From G021776435 sp046756245 (GTDB lineage: Bacteria > Pseudomonadota > Alphaproteobacteria > Caulobacterales > Parvularculaceae), in the NCBI GenBank assembly GCA_046756245.1, contig JBHHVZ010000021.1, positions 1 through 35,668 on the forward strand: a DNA stretch of 35,668 bases, read 5' to 3'. This document shows, piece by piece, positions 1 through 7,265 of the stretch. The notes below the pieces were generated by a model. It saw only the letters and a list, made by a program, of their open reading frames with translations, made no database searches and had not been told where the DNA came from. Both the position numbers and the translations under genes were made by a program. Within the stretch, counting starts at the first letter, position 1. Each line of letters opens with the position of its first letter.

Positions 1-1854
1 CGGCTCGGCGTCGAGCGCGACGCCCCAGTCCTTTTCAAAGCTTCCGCGCACGCCCGCGTCCGACACGTGGCGGTAGCCGGGCAGCTCATGCGGGAACGAG
101 CCCATATCGCATGAGCCCTGCACGTTGTTCTGACCGCGCAAGGGGTTCACGCCGACGCCCATGCGCCCGACATTGCCGGTCGCCATTGCGAGATTGGCCA
201 TGCCCATCACCATGGACGAGCCCTGGCTGTGCTCGGTGACGCCGAGGCCGTAATAGATGGCGGCTCTGTCCGCCGTCGCGTAAAGCCTCGCGGCGGCTCG
301 GACTTCCGCCGCCGGAACGCCGGTGATCTCTTCAAGCGCCTCGGGCGAATTCGACTCGTCGCTGATGAATGTTTTCCAGCGCGTGAATGACTCTTTCTCG
401 CAGCGCTCGGCGATATAGGCCTCATTAATGAGTCCTTCAGTCACGGCGACATGCGCGAGCGCGTTGACGACGGCGACATTGGTTCCAGGCTTTAACTGCA
501 GATGATGAGCGGCGCGCACATGCGGGCTTTCGACGAGGTCGATGCGACGCGGGTCGACGACGATAATCTTCGCGCCTTCGCGCAGGCGTTTTTTCATTCG
601 TGAGGCGAAGACCGGATGCGCGTCGGTCGGATTGGCGCCGATGAGCAAAATGACGTCGGCATCTTCCACCGATTTGAAATGCTGCGTGCCGGCCGACGTG
701 CCGAAGGTCGATTTCAGCCCATAGCCGGTGGGCGAGTGGCACACCCGCGCGCAGGTGTCGACATTGTTGTTGCCGAAGGCGGCGCGCACCATCTTTTGCA
801 CCAGAAAGACTTCTTCATTGGTGCAGCGCGAGGACGTTATGCCGCCGATGGCGCCGCGCCCGTGCTTTTCCTGAATCTCTGTAAAGCGCCTGGCCGTGTG
901 GGCGATCGCCTCGTCCCAGCTTACTTCGCGCCACGGATCGATGATTTTTTCGCGGATCATCGGCGTGGTGATGCGGTCCTTATGCGTGGCGTAGCCGAAC
1001 GCGAACCGGCCTTTGACGCAGGAATGGCCTTCATTGGCGCCGCCATCCTTGTAGGGGACCATGCGCACGACTTCCTCGCCCTGCAGCTCCGCCTTGAACG
1101 AGCAGCCCACCCCGCAATAGGCGCAGGTTGTGAGCACCGTGCGCGTGGGCACGCCGTGCTCGACTACCGAGCGCTCCATCAGCGTCGCCGTCGGGCAGGC
1201 TTGTACGCAGGCCCCGCAGGAAACGCATTCCGAATCCATGAAGGATTCGCCGGCGCTGGCGGCGACTTTCGAGTCGAACCCGCGGCCCTCGATGGTCAGC
1301 GCAAAGGTTCCCTGAATTTCTTCGCAGGCGCGCACGCAGCGCGAACACACAATGCATTTTGACGGGTCGAAGTCGAAATATGGGTTGCTCCGGTCTTTTT
1401 CCTGTTCGAGGTGGTTTTCGCCCGAAAACCCGTAGCGCACATCGCGAAGGCCGACTTCGCCGGCCGTGTCCTGCAATTCGCAGTCGCCGTTCGCCGCGCA
1501 GGTCAGACAGTCGAGCGGGTGGTCGGAGATGTAGAGCTCCATCACCCCGCGGCGGATGCGTTCGAGCCGCGCGCTCTGGGTGCGGACCTTCATCCCCTCC
1601 GCTGCCGGCGTCGTACACGACGCCGGGGTTCCCTTAACGCCGTCGATTTCGACAAGACACATCCGGCACGAGCCGAACGATTCGAGACTATCGGTGGCGC
1701 AGAGTTTGGGAATGGCGCCGCCGCTTTCGCTCGCCGCCCGCATCACTGACGTTCCCTCGGGAACGGTGACCGTTTCGCCGTCGATTTCGAGCGTGACGAG
1801 GCGTTCGCTCGAACGCTCGGGCGTGCCGTAATCGGGTTCTTTAAGAAGCGTCAT
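1..1854 (-). CDS. fdsA: NAD-dependent formate dehydrogenase, alpha (molybdopterin) subunit, partial
   Basis: Catalytic subunit that oxidises formate to CO2 at a molybdenum bis-MGD centre in the cytoplasm and passes electrons to FdsB/FdsG and NAD+. The first 618 residues lie in the window; the C-terminus is beyond the left edge (family about 920-960 aa). Order of domains seen: NuoG-like [2Fe-2S] domain (C52, C63, C66, C80), His/Cys 4Fe-4S site (H112, C116, C119, C125), a two-cluster ferredoxin domain (C167-C177 and C210-C220), the 4Fe-4S site of the Mo domain (C244, C247, C251, C279), then the Mo domain. The Mo ligand is cysteine (C372, codon TGC at 739-741, followed by His373), so this is the Cys form and not the selenocysteine form. 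It starts 22 nt downstream of the fdsB stop, in one operon with fdsB and fdsG. Accessory fdhD/fdsC/fdsD genes would be expected past the left edge. Confidence 0.95.
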   Translation of the reverse strand, partial: MTLLKEPDYGTPERSSERLVTLEIDGETVTVPEGTSVMRAASESGGAIPKLCATDSLESFGSCRMCLVEIDGVKGTPASCTTPAAEGMKVRTQSARLERIRRGVMELYISDHPLDCLTCAANGDCELQDTAGEVGLRDVRYGFSGENHLEQEKDRSNPYFDFDPSKCIVCSRCVRACEEIQGTFALTIEGRGFDSKVAASAGESFMDSECVSCGACVQACPTATLMERSVVEHGVPTRTVLTTCAYCGVGCSFKAELQGEEVVRMVPYKDGGANEGHSCVKGRFAFGYATHKDRITTPMIREKIIDPWREVSWDEAIAHTARRFTEIQEKHGRGAIGGITSSRCTNEEVFLVQKMVRAAFGNNNVDTCARVCHSPTGYGLKSTFGTSAGTQHFKSVEDADVILLIGANPTDAHPVFASRMKKRLREGAKIIVVDPRRIDLVESPHVRAAHHLQLKPGTNVAVVNALAHVAVTEGLINEAYIAERCEKESFTRWKTFISDESNSPEALEEITGVPAAEVRAAARLYATADRAAIYYGLGVTEHSQGSSMVMGMANLAMATGNVGRMGVGVNPLRGQNNVQGSCDMGSFPHELPGYRHVSDAGVRGSFEKDWGVALDAEP

Positions 1855-1876
1855 GGCGGGCGTCCTTTCCGCCGTT

Positions 1877-3442
1877 TCAGGCCGTTTCGCGCGCTGGCGC
1901 GCCTATTCTATCAAAATCGCCGGGAAATTTCTTTAATGCGCTCAAAACCGGCATGGGCGTCAGTCCGCCCATGGCGCAGAGCGAGCCGTCGGTCATCACT
2001 TCGCAGAGATCCTCGAGGAGCGCCACATTGGCGGCGACATTCTCGCCGGCGCGGATTTTGGCGAGGGTCTCTGCGCCGCGCACCGCACCGATGCGGCATG
2101 GCGTGCACTTTCCGCAAGATTCAACCGCGCAGAACCGCATCGAAAACTCCGCCTGGCGCGCCATGTCGACCGTCTCGTCGAAAACCACGACGCCGCCATG
2201 GCCGAGCATGGCGTCCGCCTCGGCGAGCGCTTCATACTCCATCGGCAGGTCGAGTTCGCCCGCCGACAGATAGGCGCCGAGCGGACCGCCGACCTGCACG
2301 GCACGTAAAGGATCGCCGCTCAGCGTGCCGGCGCCGAAATCCTCGATCAGTTCGCGCAAAGTGACGCCGAAAGCTTTTTCGACAAGCCCGCCGCGCTTGA
2401 TGTTGCCGGCGAGCTGGAAGGGTTGCGTGCCGCGCGAGCGGCCTTCGCCATAGTCTTTGTACGCCTTCGCGCCTTCCGACAAAATGAAAGGAACCGCGGC
2501 GAGGGTGAGCACATTGTTGACGATCGTCGGCTTGCCGAAGAGGCCGCTGACGGCGGGAATGGGCGGCCGCGCGCGGACCTCGCCGCGTTTTCCTTCGAGG
2601 CTGTCGAGCATTGAGGATTCTTCGCCGCATATATAGGCGCCGGCGCCGCGGCGGATCTCGATCCGGAACGCCCGGCCCGAGTCCGCGATGTTATCGCCGA
2701 GGAGGCCTGCTTCTTCGAACGCGGCGACCGCTTTCGTCATGACATTAATGGCGGCTGGATATTCAGAGCGAATGTAAACGAGCCCTTCTTCGGCGCCGAC
2801 GGCGAAGCCGGCGATGATCATGCCTTCGAGAAGCAGGAACGGGTCGCCCTCCATCAACATGCGGTCGGCGAAAGTGCCGCTGTCGCCCTCGTCGGCGTTG
2901 CAGCAGATGAATTTGCGGTCGGCTTTCTGGGCGAGCGCCGTCTTCCACTTGATTCCGGTCGGGAATCCAGCGCCGCCGCGCCCCCGCAAACCCGATTCCG
3001 TGACCGCTTCGACAATCGCTTCGGGAGAAAGGCCGGCGGCCTTTTGCAGACCCTTGAGCCCGCCAAGACGCCGATAGGCGTCGAGGTCGAGCGGGTCGGC
3101 GAGTCCGCAGCGTGCGAAGGTCAGCCGTTCCTGCCTGGAGAAAAACGGATGCGCGTCGACAACACCGATAGAAAGCGAATGCTTGCCTCCTTCGTAGAAT
3201 TTCGCCTCGAACAGTGCGCCGACCTGTTCAGGGACGACGGGCCCGTAGCCGACGCGCTTGCCGTCGATCTCGACCTCGACAAGCGGTTCGAGCCAGAAGG
3301 CGCCGCGCGAGCCGGTGCGGATGATTTTAATCCCAAGTCCCGCTCTGCCCGCCTTGTCGGCGACGGCTTTTGCGACTTCATTCGCCCCGACCGAGCAGGC
3401 CGACGAATCCTGCGGGATATAGACCGTGTACGACTCAGCCAT
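1877..3442 (-). CDS. fdsB: NAD-dependent formate dehydrogenase, beta (FMN/NAD-binding) subunit
   Basis: Diaphorase subunit (521 aa) that receives electrons from the alpha subunit and reduces NAD+ with bound FMN; homologous to NuoF of complex I. A thioredoxin-like N-terminal domain (about 1-110) precedes the Nuo51 domain. Visible motifs are the glycine-rich FMN/NAD loop GLRGRGGAGFPTG (151-163), CNADEGDSGTFADR (181-194), GAGAYICGEESSMLDSLEG (266-284) and the C-terminal 4Fe-4S ligands C443, C446, C449 and C489. The ATG at 3442 is chosen because it overlaps the fdsG stop by 8 nt (ATGGCTGA), which is typical of coupled translation. The same frame stays open to 3580, but that extension is arginine-rich and lies inside fdsG, so I reject it. 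Confidence 0.95.
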   Translation of the reverse strand: MAESYTVYIPQDSSACSVGANEVAKAVADKAGRAGLGIKIIRTGSRGAFWLEPLVEVEIDGKRVGYGPVVPEQVGALFEAKFYEGGKHSLSIGVVDAHPFFSRQERLTFARCGLADPLDLDAYRRLGGLKGLQKAAGLSPEAIVEAVTESGLRGRGGAGFPTGIKWKTALAQKADRKFICCNADEGDSGTFADRMLMEGDPFLLLEGMIIAGFAVGAEEGLVYIRSEYPAAINVMTKAVAAFEEAGLLGDNIADSGRAFRIEIRRGAGAYICGEESSMLDSLEGKRGEVRARPPIPAVSGLFGKPTIVNNVLTLAAVPFILSEGAKAYKDYGEGRSRGTQPFQLAGNIKRGGLVEKAFGVTLRELIEDFGAGTLSGDPLRAVQVGGPLGAYLSAGELDLPMEYEALAEADAMLGHGGVVVFDETVDMARQAEFSMRFCAVESCGKCTPCRIGAVRGAETLAKIRAGENVAANVALLEDLCEVMTDGSLCAMGGLTPMPVLSALKKFPGDFDRIGAPARETA

Positions 3443-3914
3443 GCTCGCCGCCTGCGCGCCGCGCCGTTTCGTCATCGAGCGCGTGCGCGATCTTGTCGGC
3501 GTTCGCGCGGCCGATGAGCCGCTCGCCGACCATTGCGGATGGTCCGAGCGCGCAATTGCCGAGGCAATAGACCGTTTCAATCACCGCTTTCCTGCCGCCG
3601 ACGCCCGGCGGGCTCGCATGCAGCGCGTCGGCCAGCGTCTCGCAGCCGAGCGCCTGACAGGCTTCGGCCCGGCAGAGTTTCACGACGGGGCCGGCGGCCG
3701 GCGCGTCCCGGAAGTCGTGATAGAAGGAAACCACGCCGTATACGTCGGCGCGCGAGAGATTGAGCGCTTTGGCGATCACGGGAACCGCCTCGCGCGAAAC
3801 GGCGCCCGTTTCGGACTGAAGGTCATGGAGAATTTCGATGAGCGCTTCCGGCCGGTTCGAGCGGGCCGCGCACAGCGCTTCGATTTTTTCGGCGAATTCT
3901 GATTCTGCGTTCAT
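3435..3914 (-). CDS. fdsG: NAD-dependent formate dehydrogenase, gamma subunit (NuoE-like [2Fe-2S] protein)
   Basis: Small electron-transfer subunit (159 aa) homologous to NuoE/HoxE, carrying one [2Fe-2S] cluster in a thioredoxin-like fold. A helical N-terminal part (1-70) is followed by the cluster ligands C81, C86, C117 and C121 (CRAEAC, then CLGNC). It is the first gene of the fdsG-fdsB-fdsA operon, the usual order for soluble NAD-dependent formate dehydrogenases. No good Shine-Dalgarno sequence precedes ATG 3914. A TATACAT-like -10 element sits only about 8-14 nt upstream, so leaderless or near-leaderless translation is possible. A small dyad upstream (3954-3966) may be an operator. Confidence 0.93.
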   Translation of the reverse strand: MNAESEFAEKIEALCAARSNRPEALIEILHDLQSETGAVSREAVPVIAKALNLSRADVYGVVSFYHDFRDAPAAGPVVKLCRAEACQALGCETLADALHASPPGVGGRKAVIETVYCLGNCALGPSAMVGERLIGRANADKIAHALDDETARRAGGEHG

Positions 3915-3953
3915 TTACAATGTATAAGCAATGGGGCCAACTTTGCGCGCAGT

Positions 3954-3966
3954 CTATCCAAGATAG
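3954..3966. promoter_or_regulatory. Short dyad upstream of fdsG (possible operator)
   Basis: CTATC-CAA-GATAG, a perfect 5-bp dyad with a 3-bp spacer, centred about 46 nt upstream of the fdsG start codon. A LysR-type regulator (FdsR) controls the fds operon in some bacteria, but none is visible here and the site is too short to assign. Low confidence. Confidence 0.25.
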
Positions 3967-4050
3967 CCGCCCGCCGCAATGCGGACCCTTCTTGCACGCA
4001 GTGTTTTACGCTTTCGCCTCCGCTCTTCCTACGCGTTTTGCTCAGCTTGG

Positions 4051-4155
4051 TTCCCCTCCTTTGGAAAGGGAGGGGTCAGAGGAGGGATTGGTCCGACTGT
4101 GAAGGATGCTGCAACAAATCCCCACCCTAACCCTCCGCTTTCCAAGGGGAGGGAA
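4051..4155. repeat. REP-like long imperfect inverted repeat, about 105 bp
   Basis: Two arms of about 42 nt (4051-4092 and 4114-4155) are inverted copies agreeing at about 31 of 42 positions. Each arm starts with a local hairpin of the type CCCCTCCTTTGGAAAGGGAGGGG. The centre reads GTGAAGGATGCTGCAACAAA. From memory, this C-rich/G-rich palindrome family is dispersed between genes in several proteobacterial genomes. It lies in the 259-nt gap between fdsG and the aldehyde dehydrogenase gene, where no gene is apparent. Confidence 0.75.
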
Positions 4156-4173
4156 TTCCGCAGCGTTCGCTGT

Positions 4174-5604
4174 TCAGCCCGCAGACTTTATCTGCTTGCG
4201 CAGGGCCTCGCGGGCGGCGTCGGGGAACGGCGGCTGCATCGGCCCGCGCACGATCGGCGCCTCATTAACGGCGAAGACAGCGCGTGCGTTCGAAAACTCC
4301 CTGAAGCCGTCGATCCCGTGATAACGGCCGATGCCGCTGGGCCCCGCGCCGCCGAACGGCAGATCATGCTGGTGGAAGTGGCGCATCACGTCGTTGACGG
4401 TGACGCCTCCCGATACAGTGCGCGACAGCACCTGGTCGCGGTCGGCTTCGTCCGCGCCGAAATAATAGAGCGCCAGCGGCCGCGGCCGCGCATTCACATG
4501 CGCAATCGCTTCGCCGATCTCGCCATATTCCTGAACGATCAGAAGAGGGCCGAAGATTTCCTCCCGCGCGATGGCCATGTCGTCGGCGACATCGAGCACG
4601 AACGTCGGCGGGATTTTCCGGTGCGGCTGCTGGGAGAAGTCTTCATCGGCCGGGTTGACCTCGACGATGCGCGCGCCTTTTTCCCTGGCGTCGTCGAGAT
4701 AGCCTTTAAGCCGCGCATAGTGGCGGTCGTTGACGATGGCGGTGTAGTCGGGATTGTCGCGGATCGTCGGATAATAGCCGGAGACGATCTCGCGCGCCCG
4801 GTCGACAAACCGTTCGGTCGTTCCCGCCGGCGTCAGCACATAGTCAGGTGCGACGCAAACCTGGCCCGAATTCATCGACTTGCCGAACATGATCTTTTCG
4901 ACCGCCGTATCGAAATCGGCGCTTTTCGAAATAATCACCGGCGACTTGCCGCCAAGCTCTAGCGTCACCGGCGTCAGATTTTCCGCCGCCCCGCGCATGA
5001 TGTGGCGCCCGATCTCCGTGCCGCCGGTAAAAACAAGATGATCAAACGGCATCCGGCAGAAGGTCTTGCCGACCTCGGCGTCGCCGGTGACGACGGCGAG
5101 CACGCTCTCGTCGAAAGCATCCTCGACCATCGCCTTCAACAACGCGCTCGAACGCGGCGTCAGCTCCGACGGCTTGATGACGGCGCGATTGCCGGCGGCG
5201 AAAACGCCGAACAGAGGCGAGACCGCAAGATTGATCGGCGTGTTCCACGGGCTCATGATTCCGACAACGCCGACCGGCTGATAGTCGATCCACGCTTCCG
5301 GCTCCTGTTCGGACGGGGCGTGCGGCGTTCTCTTTTCCGGCTGCATCCACTCGCGAACATGCGCCGCCGAGTCCTGATAGGCGTGCAGCGGCGCCATGAT
5401 TTCGGTCATCATCGACAGCACGTCGCTGCGCGCGCCGAAATCTTCGTTGACCGCCGCGCAGATATTGTCGGCGTGTTTTGCGAACTGCGCGATCATGGTC
5501 TGCATGCGCGCGATGCGTTCATCGGCCGAGGGCGGGCCTTCGGCGCGTTGGGCCTCTGTCTGAAGCGCGATCAGGCGCCGGATTTCGGTTTCATGGTCGG
5601 TCAT
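4174..5604 (-). CDS. Aldehyde dehydrogenase, coniferyl aldehyde dehydrogenase-like
   Basis: Soluble NAD(P)-dependent aldehyde dehydrogenase (476 aa) that oxidises an aldehyde to the acid. The length and the sequence around the active site suit the coniferyl-aldehyde/long-chain ALDH class. Seen: oxyanion-hole Asn121 (SPWNTP), a glycine-rich nucleotide turn FTGGTEIG (192-199), general base Glu216 in LELGGKSP, catalytic Cys250 in NSGQVCVAPDYV, and the C-terminal PFGGAGPSGIGRYHG motif. ATG 5604 starts the recognisable protein; the frame remains open further upstream, but that part overlaps the kinase gene and is not ALDH-like. A kinase gene on the same strand lies 88 nt upstream. The true substrate cannot be told from sequence; fatty aldehydes are an alternative. 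Confidence 0.9.
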   Translation of the reverse strand: MTDHETEIRRLIALQTEAQRAEGPPSADERIARMQTMIAQFAKHADNICAAVNEDFGARSDVLSMMTEIMAPLHAYQDSAAHVREWMQPEKRTPHAPSEQEPEAWIDYQPVGVVGIMSPWNTPINLAVSPLFGVFAAGNRAVIKPSELTPRSSALLKAMVEDAFDESVLAVVTGDAEVGKTFCRMPFDHLVFTGGTEIGRHIMRGAAENLTPVTLELGGKSPVIISKSADFDTAVEKIMFGKSMNSGQVCVAPDYVLTPAGTTERFVDRAREIVSGYYPTIRDNPDYTAIVNDRHYARLKGYLDDAREKGARIVEVNPADEDFSQQPHRKIPPTFVLDVADDMAIAREEIFGPLLIVQEYGEIGEAIAHVNARPRPLALYYFGADEADRDQVLSRTVSGGVTVNDVMRHFHQHDLPFGGAGPSGIGRYHGIDGFREFSNARAVFAVNEAPIVRGPMQPPFPDAAREALRKQIKSAG

Positions 5605-5692
5605 TTGCGCCGGTCCCCGGCCGGATGCGTCGAAACAAAATTGGTTGCAACCGCAATTAATATCGGTCCGGCGTGGCCCATGCAAGCTGAGT

Positions 5693-6760
5693 TTAGGCCC
5701 CGGCCCGTTCGGCGTAAGACCAGGCGAGCGCCGCCAGCGGCCGAATCTGGTCGCCGATCTGAAGCGCCCGTTCAGACGAGGCGTTGCCCTGCAGGGCGCG
5801 GGCGTAAACCCCCTGCGCAATCGAGCCGAGCCGGAACATGTTGTAGGCGAGGCAGAAGTCGAGATCGGGCAGGCCGTCGCGGCCGGTTTTTTCGCAATAG
5901 CGCGCAACCGCCTCTTCGATCGAGGGTATGCCCAGTTCCTCAAGGTCGCGCCCGGCGAGGCCGCCGCGAACATTCGGCGGAAAATGCCAGACCATCAGGA
6001 AATAGGTGAAGTCCGCCAGCGGATGGCCGAGCGTCGACAGCTCCCAGTCGAGCACCGCAAGCGGACGCGGCCCGCTCGGGTGCATGATCGCATTGTCGAA
6101 GCGGAAATCGCCATGCACGATCGTCGTTGCATCGTCGTCGGGAATGGCCGTCGGCAGCCAGTCGATGAGCGCGTCCATCTCCCTGATCGGATCGGTTTCG
6201 GACGCCTTGTATTGCTTCGACCAGCGCCCGATCTGGCGCTCGAAATAATTCCCGGGTCTGCCGAAATCGCTAAGCCCGGCTTTTTCGTAATCGATGCGAT
6301 GAAGATCGGCCATCGTGTCGACAAGCGCGAAAAAAAGCGGACGGCGTTCCTCACGCGCGGCTTCCGGCAGGCTCGAATCCCAGAAAATGCGGCCCTCGAC
6401 GAAATCCATAATGAAAAACGCCGTGCCGACGACGTCCGGATCCTCGCACAGCGCATAAGTCCTCGGGACGGGAAAGCCTTCCGCGTGGAGCGCTGTCATC
6501 ACCCTGTATTCGCGCTCGACGGCGTGGGCCGACGGAAGAAGCTTGCCGGGCGGCTTACGGCGCAGGACGTATTTCTTCGCAGGCGTATCGATAAGATAGG
6601 TCGGGTTCGACTGGCCGCCCCTGAATTTCATGACAGTTAGCGGTCCGGCGAACCCGTCCACTTGCTGCGCCATGTAACGCGCGAGCGCCGTTTCATCGAA
6701 TTTCAGGTGGTCGGGCGTGTCGCCCAGTCCCGTAAAATCAGTACCCGGATCGTTTGACAT
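5693..6760 (-). CDS. Phosphotransferase family protein (APH/ACAD10-11-like kinase)
   Basis: Predicted small-molecule kinase (355 aa) with the aminoglycoside-phosphotransferase fold, closest in pattern to the kinase domain of ACAD10/ACAD11, which phosphorylates 4-hydroxyacyl-CoAs. Seen: N-lobe motif FRGGQSNPTYLI (46-57), the YVLRRKPPG strand (64-72), a conserved E82-x-E84... segment after HAVERE, the catalytic loop HGDFRFDN (216-223, D218 and N223) and the metal-binding D238 in VLDWELSTLGHPLADF. In ACAD10/11-type pathways such kinases act with an acyl-CoA dehydrogenase; none is next door, but the adjacent aldehyde dehydrogenase could share a catabolic role. It is unlikely to be an antibiotic resistance enzyme. 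Confidence 0.88.
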   Translation of the reverse strand: MSNDPGTDFTGLGDTPDHLKFDETALARYMAQQVDGFAGPLTVMKFRGGQSNPTYLIDTPAKKYVLRRKPPGKLLPSAHAVEREYRVMTALHAEGFPVPRTYALCEDPDVVGTAFFIMDFVEGRIFWDSSLPEAAREERRPLFFALVDTMADLHRIDYEKAGLSDFGRPGNYFERQIGRWSKQYKASETDPIREMDALIDWLPTAIPDDDATTIVHGDFRFDNAIMHPSGPRPLAVLDWELSTLGHPLADFTYFLMVWHFPPNVRGGLAGRDLEELGIPSIEEAVARYCEKTGRDGLPDLDFCLAYNMFRLGSIAQGVYARALQGNASSERALQIGDQIRPLAALAWSYAERAGA

Positions 6761-6775
6761 GCGGTCTTCGGCCCT

Positions 6776-7057
6776 TCAGGCGGCGTTCTGAAAATGCTCG
6801 AAGATCATAAACCCGCCGATGGCGATAAATCCAATCCCGGCGATGAGTTTCAGCGGAAGGGCGGAAAGCCAGCGATCCGCCGCCGCTCCGAGGAGCACCG
6901 CTGCAGCCGTCGCCGCAAGCAACGCCGAGCCGGCGGCGAAGAAAACAAGAAGCTTCGAGCGCGCGCCCTCTGAGGCGAACAATAGCGTTGCGAGCTGTGT
7001 CTTGTCGCCCAGTTCGGCGAGAAAGATGGAGATGAAGACAGTGAAAAACGCGGTCAT
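6776..7057 (-). CDS. GDT1/TMEM165 (UPF0016) family cation transporter, half-length
   Basis: Small membrane protein (93 aa) with one copy of the GDT1 signature E-x-G-D-K-T (E15-L-G-D-K-T20) in the first helix and further hydrophobic helices at about 34-56 and 66-88. GDT1 proteins export Mn2+ or Ca2+ in exchange for protons. Most have two inverted repeats of about 100 aa each with this motif; here only one repeat is present and no second half adjoins it, so a homodimer or heterodimer is likely. It lies 15 nt upstream of the kinase gene on the same strand. No Mn riboswitch was recognised upstream. Confidence 0.85.
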   Translation of the reverse strand: MTAFFTVFISIFLAELGDKTQLATLLFASEGARSKLLVFFAAGSALLAATAAAVLLGAAADRWLSALPLKLIAGIGFIAIGGFMIFEHFQNAA

Positions 7058-7098
7058 TGGGGGTGGTCCTTTTTGTAATGGGATCTGAAAACAGCGTC

Positions 7099-7145
7099 GT
7101 CCCGGATGCGCTGCAACGTGAAGCGCTGCTGCGCTGATCCGGGAC
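7099..7145. repeat. REP-like palindrome, 47 bp
   Basis: GTCCCGGAT (7099-7107) pairs with ATCCGGGAC (7137-7145). The inner parts GCGCTGCAACG and AAGCGCTGCTGCGC pair again to extend the stem imperfectly. This kind of element is frequent between genes in alphaproteobacteria. It lies in the 208-nt gap between purD and the GDT1 gene (both minus strand), where it could form an mRNA hairpin between the two. Confidence 0.7.
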
Positions 7146-7265
7146 CGGTTGCAACGTACTCCGCCCGACCTGACGATAGCGGTCCCGTGTCTGCAAAACA
7201 GCGCTCATGTGCTGCATTGCGCGCGGGATGACGGGAACAGGATTTTCAATTTATCAGGTCCGCGT

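Noticed and set aside
736..747. Possible selenocysteine in the formate dehydrogenase alpha subunit
   Set aside because: The Mo-ligand codon is TGC (739-741 on the minus strand), an ordinary cysteine, and no in-frame TGA is present.
3443..3580. 46-residue N-terminal extension of fdsB
   Set aside because: It lies wholly inside fdsG in another frame, is Arg/Ser-rich, and the ATG at 3442 gives the family N-terminus with an 8-nt overlap.
5693..6760. Aminoglycoside resistance gene
   Set aside because: The kinase motifs fit the ACAD10/11-like group that is widespread in non-resistant alphaproteobacteria, with metabolic neighbours.
7058..7265. Manganese riboswitch (yybP-ykoY) before the GDT1 gene
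   Set aside because: The gap holds a REP-like palindrome; no yybP-ykoY core pattern was recognised.
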